This document shows, piece by piece, positions 59,235 to 64,000 of a stretch of 64,000 nucleotides of DNA (positions are counted from its first letter, which is position 1; each line of letters starts with the position of its first letter). The DNA is from Cryptomeria japonica. Lineage: Eukaryota; Streptophyta; Pinopsida; Cupressales; Cupressaceae. The stretch lies in the NCBI RefSeq assembly GCF_030272615.1, contig NC_081413.1:716863867-716927866 (forward strand). The letters are read 5' to 3'. Below the pieces are notes generated by a model. The model saw nothing but the letters and a program-made list of their open reading frames with translations, was not told where the DNA came from and did not search any database. Both the position numbers and the translations under genes were made by a program.

Positions 59235-61723
59235 TTAAATTCCATATTCATCTTCATCTGAAGCATCCAACCCAAGCTCACGGTCATCAAGTGGTTCAAA
59301 TTCAGCATCAATTGAACCAATATCAAATGGAATGCCACTCCCACTAGCTATGTCTCTCTCAAATTCCATAACCGCCTCGTCTATAGAGACTTGGCAAAGT
59401 TGTGCAACTGTAGCATCTAAATCAGCACACTCAGGGGCTAGATCCCAATTCCTTGTTACACCCTCACTATATTCAGGGTCCTTATGTGACAACAAACGAA
59501 GGTTGGAGTGTACGTAGACCAAATCCTCAGCTTTCTTTGCACCCAAACGATTACGTTTGACTGAGTGGATGAAGGAGTATGTACTCCAATTCCGCTCAGC
59601 TGAAGAAGAACTTGCAACCTGTTAAAAGTTAAAACATAATTAGAAATTTACAAATTAAAATTATAAAATAAAAAAATGATAGCATCAAATGGAATTGGAA
59701 AACTATAAAAATAAAAAATAAAAAGATACATACTTGGGAGTTAAGTTTAATTGCAAGAGGCTGCAAGTAAATGGAGCCTTGACCATGTACATACCACCAC
59801 TCATCAGCATCCATCCCATATCTAGCATTAAGAGCTACAACATCATGATTTTTTGCAGATACAAATTGGCCAAACTCCCTCATGACAATATTTCTTGTCT
59901 CCTCATCTTGATATATCTTTTTAAAGGCAGCCCTATAGCCAGAAGCAACCTCTGCATCTCTATATGGTGGCACCCTCCTTGGTGTTGCAAGTATCTCTGC
60001 ACTATAAAATTTTGGCGTCAAAGCAAATGCTAAGAGATGTAAGGGGGTGGTCATCTTGTTCCAATGGTCAACAACAATTTTCTGCACAACTTTGAAAAAT
60101 GTTTCCGTTGGGTCATTTTCTTTTCTATTTATTACTTCTTTTATTTTTTCCACCATGCAATCCATGCCATCATAAATCTCGCCCAAACATGGGCGATCAG
60201 TATCAGCATACCTGATCATGCTCATGATGGGCTCAGTGAAATTCAAAACATATTCCACATCATCCCACCATTTCTCACTAAGGATCAATGCTCTTACTTT
60301 TAGAGCTCTTTCTGTGTGGGACTGCTTCCATACACTCCACAAGCTGTTGATGACCATAGAACTCAAGGCGTCTCGCACCTTCAGAAGTCGTCTTAAGACG
60401 AGCGTGTGAGATGCAAATCGTGTTTCAGCAACCTAACATGACATAACAAAATACACAACATATATCAAATGCAAGTCTATAAAAAATACAAATTTAAAAC
60501 TAAAAAATTAAAAAATAAAATTTAAAATTAGTAATTATAAATTACCTTCAACAACTCCAACTTGGAGAAGGTCCTGAAAATGGCTTGTGACATATGATGA
60601 TTAGTCACAAACATTTGAATCTCCTCGCCCTCCGCATATAGTTTTTTCACCCAATCAATTTGTGTGCCAAGCTTTTGCATGATTAAATTGAGTGAGTGTA
60701 CTGCGCATGGTGTCCAAAAGATGTGACCATATGTAGCCTCCACTATAGTCCCTGCTGCCCTACAATTTTTAGCATTGTCAGTTACAACTTGGACAACATT
60801 TTGAGGCCCCACCATGTCAATGCATTCTATCAAGATATTGGCAATGAAACTTGCATCTTTCACTTGCCCCTCACAATCCACTGCTTTCAAAAACATTGCC
60901 CCTTTAGGACACACTGCTATAACATTGATCAATGGCCTATTTTTACAATCTTTCCATCCATCAGAAACAATGGTCACACCTGTTTCCTGCCATGTATCTT
61001 TGATGACCTTCAACTGTAACTCTATGGATGCTTTCTCCTTTGCCAATAAGGTGGTTCTCACCTTTTCATACCCTGGACAAACATAATCAGAAGGTGTATT
61101 GCAAAGAGTATGCACCATGTCCCGAAAGTAAGGTGATCTAACAAGGTTGAAAGGAAGCCCATTGCCATAAAGGCAACGTGCAATTTTGGAATCTGCAATC
61201 TCTCTCAGTTCATTTTTGAAGGCAAAATCCAATGGGCCTCTTTTCCGTGAAGCCACAACATTCTGATTCTCTACTGCATCAACTGGTGGGTTTTGCATGA
61301 AAGGATGTGAACCAGCTGGTCTTGTGGAGCCCATGCTACTAGAAGGCCTCTTAGACATTGAGCTTTGATGGACAAGAGGATGATTAGTCTTTGCTTTGCC
61401 ACTTCTCCTATCAGCTTCCTCTTGTTCTCTAATATATCCCAAAACTAGAGCTTTTGGCAGCCCCTTGCCATCTGATCCCTTACAAAATTTTATTCCACGC
61501 CCAGGGATGAAACAAAGGTGGCCTTTCACTCATAGTATGAGCTGGTATACTCAGTGCCACAATGGTTGCATTGCCAAACAAAACCCCCACCACCAGACAC
61601 TGGCTTGATCATTGTTGTATAATGCCAAAGTGGTGAATCTTGATCAATTTTAAAGGGGGTATTTTCATTTCGGACATTTGCAACTGAACTAGAGCTTGCA
61701 CTTGCACTTCCAGTTCCAGCCAT
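59235..61723 (-). pseudogene. hAT transposase, three exons, one frameshift
   Basis: Exon 1 is 61723-60546, exon 2 60432-59734, exon 3 59618-59235. Introns of 113 and 115 bp have GT...AG ends and join phase 0 (ELLK|VAETRF and KLNSQ|VASSSS). Exon 1 has a BED-type zinc finger (WQCNHCGTEYTSSYY...VKGHLCFIPGRGIKFC) and a DUF659-type transposase core with GVTIVSDGWKDCKNRPLINV and VVTDNAKNC, carrying the first catalytic Asps. Exon 3 has the dimerisation motif SAERNWSTYSFIHSVKRNRL. Restored length would be about 750 residues, normal for hAT. A single 1-bp deletion at about 61527-61531, within the zinc finger, is the only clear lesion. Confidence 0.9.
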
Positions 61724-62225
61724 TATGTATGATTATATGAATAGTGCACCTAAAATGAAAAGAGAATGCACAACATTATTGAAAAAAATTATTAAAATTT
61801 TGGTATTATAACCCCATACTATGCATACAAAGTGTAAAAAAATATACAAGACTTCTTTAAAAAAAATTAAAAAAACTTTAAAAAACTTTAAAAAAAAATT
61901 TAAAAATTTGAAAAAAACTTGGAAAAATTCTTGAAAACTTGAAAAAAATTCAGATTCACTTACCTTTAATGGCTAAATCTTTCTTCTCCAGTGATTCCTA
62001 TGCCTTTGATGCGTGTCTCACACCTTCGTAGTCGTCACCTTCGAAGAAAAATACAAAAACTAAGAACCCTGATTGTAGAGAAAAAATCTTCAAAAATGCA
62101 AGTAGAATAGGTTGAATGCATGTTTTGATGCATGAAATGCATTATAGAGGGGCGGATTAGGGTTTAGATGTATTTAGAAGATTAAAAATATTGTTTTTTT
62201 ATTGTTTTTAAATGCTTTCTAACCC

Positions 62226-62450
62226 GTGGGCCCCGTTTTTGGGAACCCACGGGCTTGGGTTCACCCGGGTCCTCCTGGGTTCGCCCTGGGTCCCCCCCGG
62301 GTCCTGCCCAGGCGGCTGGGTTCCCTGTGGGTCCTGCATGAACCCAGCCGCCTGGGCAGGACCCGGGGGGGACCCAGGGCGAACCGGACCAGGACCAGGA
62401 CCGGGCACGGACCAGGACCAGGACCCAGGCAAAAAAGGGGAGAACCGGTA
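62226..62450. repeat. hAT right subterminal GC-rich region
   Basis: CCCGTGGGCCCCG...GGGAACCCACGGG hairpin at 62224-62252, a 46-bp inverted repeat, and ACCAGGACCAGG-type repeats up to the end. It covers the 5' end of the transposase gene's element. Open frames here are shadows of the repeat. Confidence 0.8.
62278..62385. repeat. 46-bp perfect inverted repeat
   Basis: Arms 62278-62323 and 62340-62385 are exact reverse complements, with a 16-base loop (CCTGTGGGTCCTGCAT). About 78% G+C. Checked base by base. Confidence 0.95.
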
Positions 62451-62459
62451 TCATTAATT

Positions 62460-64000
62460 GGTGTTAGTTATGTGGTGGTTGGGGCTGTAGAAAGAAGAAA
62501 CGATTTGTAAAGCCATTGAATGCAATTTTGTGGCGTCGAAGATGAATGACTGTTTGTGTGTTGGAGCCTTTGTCTCGTTTTGTTTACAATGTAAGGACCT
62601 TAAGGTCTGTATGATCTAAATCTTTGTACTTAACTGTTAAATTCAAAGAAACAAACTTTTTGCACAATATAGATTCAGACTGGTTTAGGAAAATAAATAC
62701 ACGCTATAAGGAGCTCAAAATTACTTATAGAACATTCAGATTTTTAGTGCTTACACAGATTTAGAGCATCAATAAACACGTTTTAACTTAGGAACTGCAA
62801 AATCAGGAATATATTTGCTATTTAACTGATATAGAATTTCTTTACAAAAGTAATTTGAGCTTTCAGATTACATAGAACACAATATAGAATTCAAACAGCA
62901 ACACATGATCTTGAGGGTTTCATCTCAAGACCATATAGAGCTCGAATAGCAACACACAACAGCAGTGGTGACCTCTTGGGGGTTCCGTCCCAAGACCCAA
63001 ATTGTGCACAAAGGCAAACCAGAATATTCAGCATACCAAAAGACAAAGTAGAGTCTTCAATATATACCCACTTCGGGCAGTACATTAACTTGTAGTGCAA
63101 GGCAAGTAAACAATCTGATTGCCTTCAATGAAGGGATGCCAATCTGTAAAGAGGCCAACAACAGTTAGCAACGAGTTGGCTGAAGTTGGTAGAAGCTTCT
63201 GGTTCACAAATAACTGCAGACAGTTGGCACATAGCTGACAAAGAGAAATCCTAGGGCGGTTTGATGCTAAAGACAAAACAGATATAATTTCCCTTCTAGG
63301 ATACAGCTGTCACTACAAGACAAAATGGATACAACTGCCACTACAAAACAAAATTAGGCTTCTTCAAGAAGTTGATTGTTCTAATAGAAGATTCCAGACC
63401 AAATCTGGTTCTTTTTTCCTACAAAGGATAAGACTAACAGCTGGCATAAATCTGGTTTCTTCCTCTGATTTTTCTGGAAGGAGACAAACTTGCACAGTTG
63501 GCAACCAATATTGCCATCCAAGCCAGGTGGCCTCATCTTTCATGGGTTCATCACATACAATTTATTTGTCTCTGTTCCAAGGTGATGTTCACAATCCAGG
63601 CCTCTGGCCTTTTATCAAAAAATAAAGTGATGTTCACAATGATGATGCATTGAAGACTACATGCAACAATCATTGTTCTTCCCATCCACTGTTCTTGCAT
63701 TTTTGTCAGCAGTGCTGCAGTGTGGACCGCATGCAAATCTGTAACATACATCATTCATGTGCACTGTCTCCTCTCTCCATCTTGTTTGCTCATTTCGTCA
63801 TTTTCTCTCCATTTTGTGGGATTCATTAGAGTAGAAGTTAAAAGCGTAAATTAATAATGGTAGGCTGTGGGGATCAATCTCCACCCTAATTCAGGCACAT
63901 GGTGAAAAGTTACTCTAAGGGATGCTGTTATTGCTAAAATAGGGCAGATCTCACCTATCAATGTGGGTGATAATGAGCAAAGTAAAATCAAGGAAACATT
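62460..64000. other. No recognised gene
   Basis: AT-rich. Two similar stretches, AGCAACACA...TCTTGAGGGTTTCATCTCAAGACC and GTGACCTCTTGGGGGTTCCGTCCCAAGACC (62890-62995), form near-duplicate hairpins. Short ORFs show no family. Confidence 0.35.

Larger units (their letters stand above)
58780..62450 (-). mobile_element. hAT-superfamily DNA transposon
   Basis: About 3.7 kb. A three-exon transposase gene (59235-61723) lies between ends rich in GGGTTCGGG-like subterminal repeats. The left end reads TACCGGTTCCGGTTCGG (from about 58781) and the right end, on the opposite strand, TACCGGTTCTCCCC (about 62452), so a 9-bp terminal inverted repeat TACCGGTTC is likely. An 8-bp target duplication could not be matched, so the exact ends are uncertain. 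Confidence 0.75.

Noticed and set aside
62182-62510. Gly/Pro-rich frames on both strands
   Set aside because: Explained by the inverted repeat and ACCAGG repeats at the hAT end.

Overview
This window looks like nuclear DNA of a large-genome seed plant, most likely a conifer or other gymnosperm (inference). It is almost entirely nested, decayed retrotransposons. Stop codons fall mostly at CAG, TGG and CGA positions, as expected from deamination of methylated cytosine. The only host-gene signal is one exon of a p24/GOLD cargo receptor inside a very long intron context. I see no bacterial-type operons, rRNA, tRNA genes or CRISPR.

Layout 1-29364: a three-deep nest. The outermost element is a Tat-like Ty3/gypsy element on the minus strand. 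Its 5' LTR ends at 29364 (TATA-like box at 28666-28673), its Gln/Pro-rich gag is at 18364-20614, and its gag end and protease continue at 1-1689. A complete 16.7-kb chromovirus-like gypsy element (1690-18358, minus strand) split that gag. It has 3.7-kb LTRs, a 5-bp GATGT target duplication, a tRNA-iMet primer site and a polypurine tract. Inside the chromovirus integrase sits a Copia element (5836-10673, plus strand). The outer leader is further broken at 21398-26110 by an LTR-like repeat and a third gypsy derivative, which keeps gag (four zinc knuckles) and protease but has lost reverse transcriptase and most of integrase.

Layout 29365-38300: a decayed ORF of about 1,000 codons (30585-33983, minus), then hairpin-rich and palindromic repeats (34245-35300), AT-rich DNA and a tRNA-derived SINE. 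38300-43640 holds the start of the p24/GOLD gene: a putative promoter and 5'UTR exon, a 4.66-kb 5'UTR intron carrying a SINE and an antisense LINE, and the first coding exon (43379-43591). No further exon was recognised.

Layout 43640-58720: LTR pieces, a 180-bp tandem duplication, a second LINE, a second and diverged copy of the large unknown ORF (49777-52537, minus) beside an LTR-like stretch with about 19 degenerate short repeats, and a third LINE interrupted by a probable solo LTR. 58780-62460 is a nearly intact hAT transposon with a three-exon transposase gene, one frameshift and a 46-bp perfect inverted repeat near its 5' end. 62460-64000 has no recognisable gene.

The most interesting signals are the paired unknown ORF family, the gag-protease element without RT, the intraLTR hairpin/minisatellite arrays, the near-intact hAT gene, and the nest whose gag frame reads through when the inner element is mentally removed.
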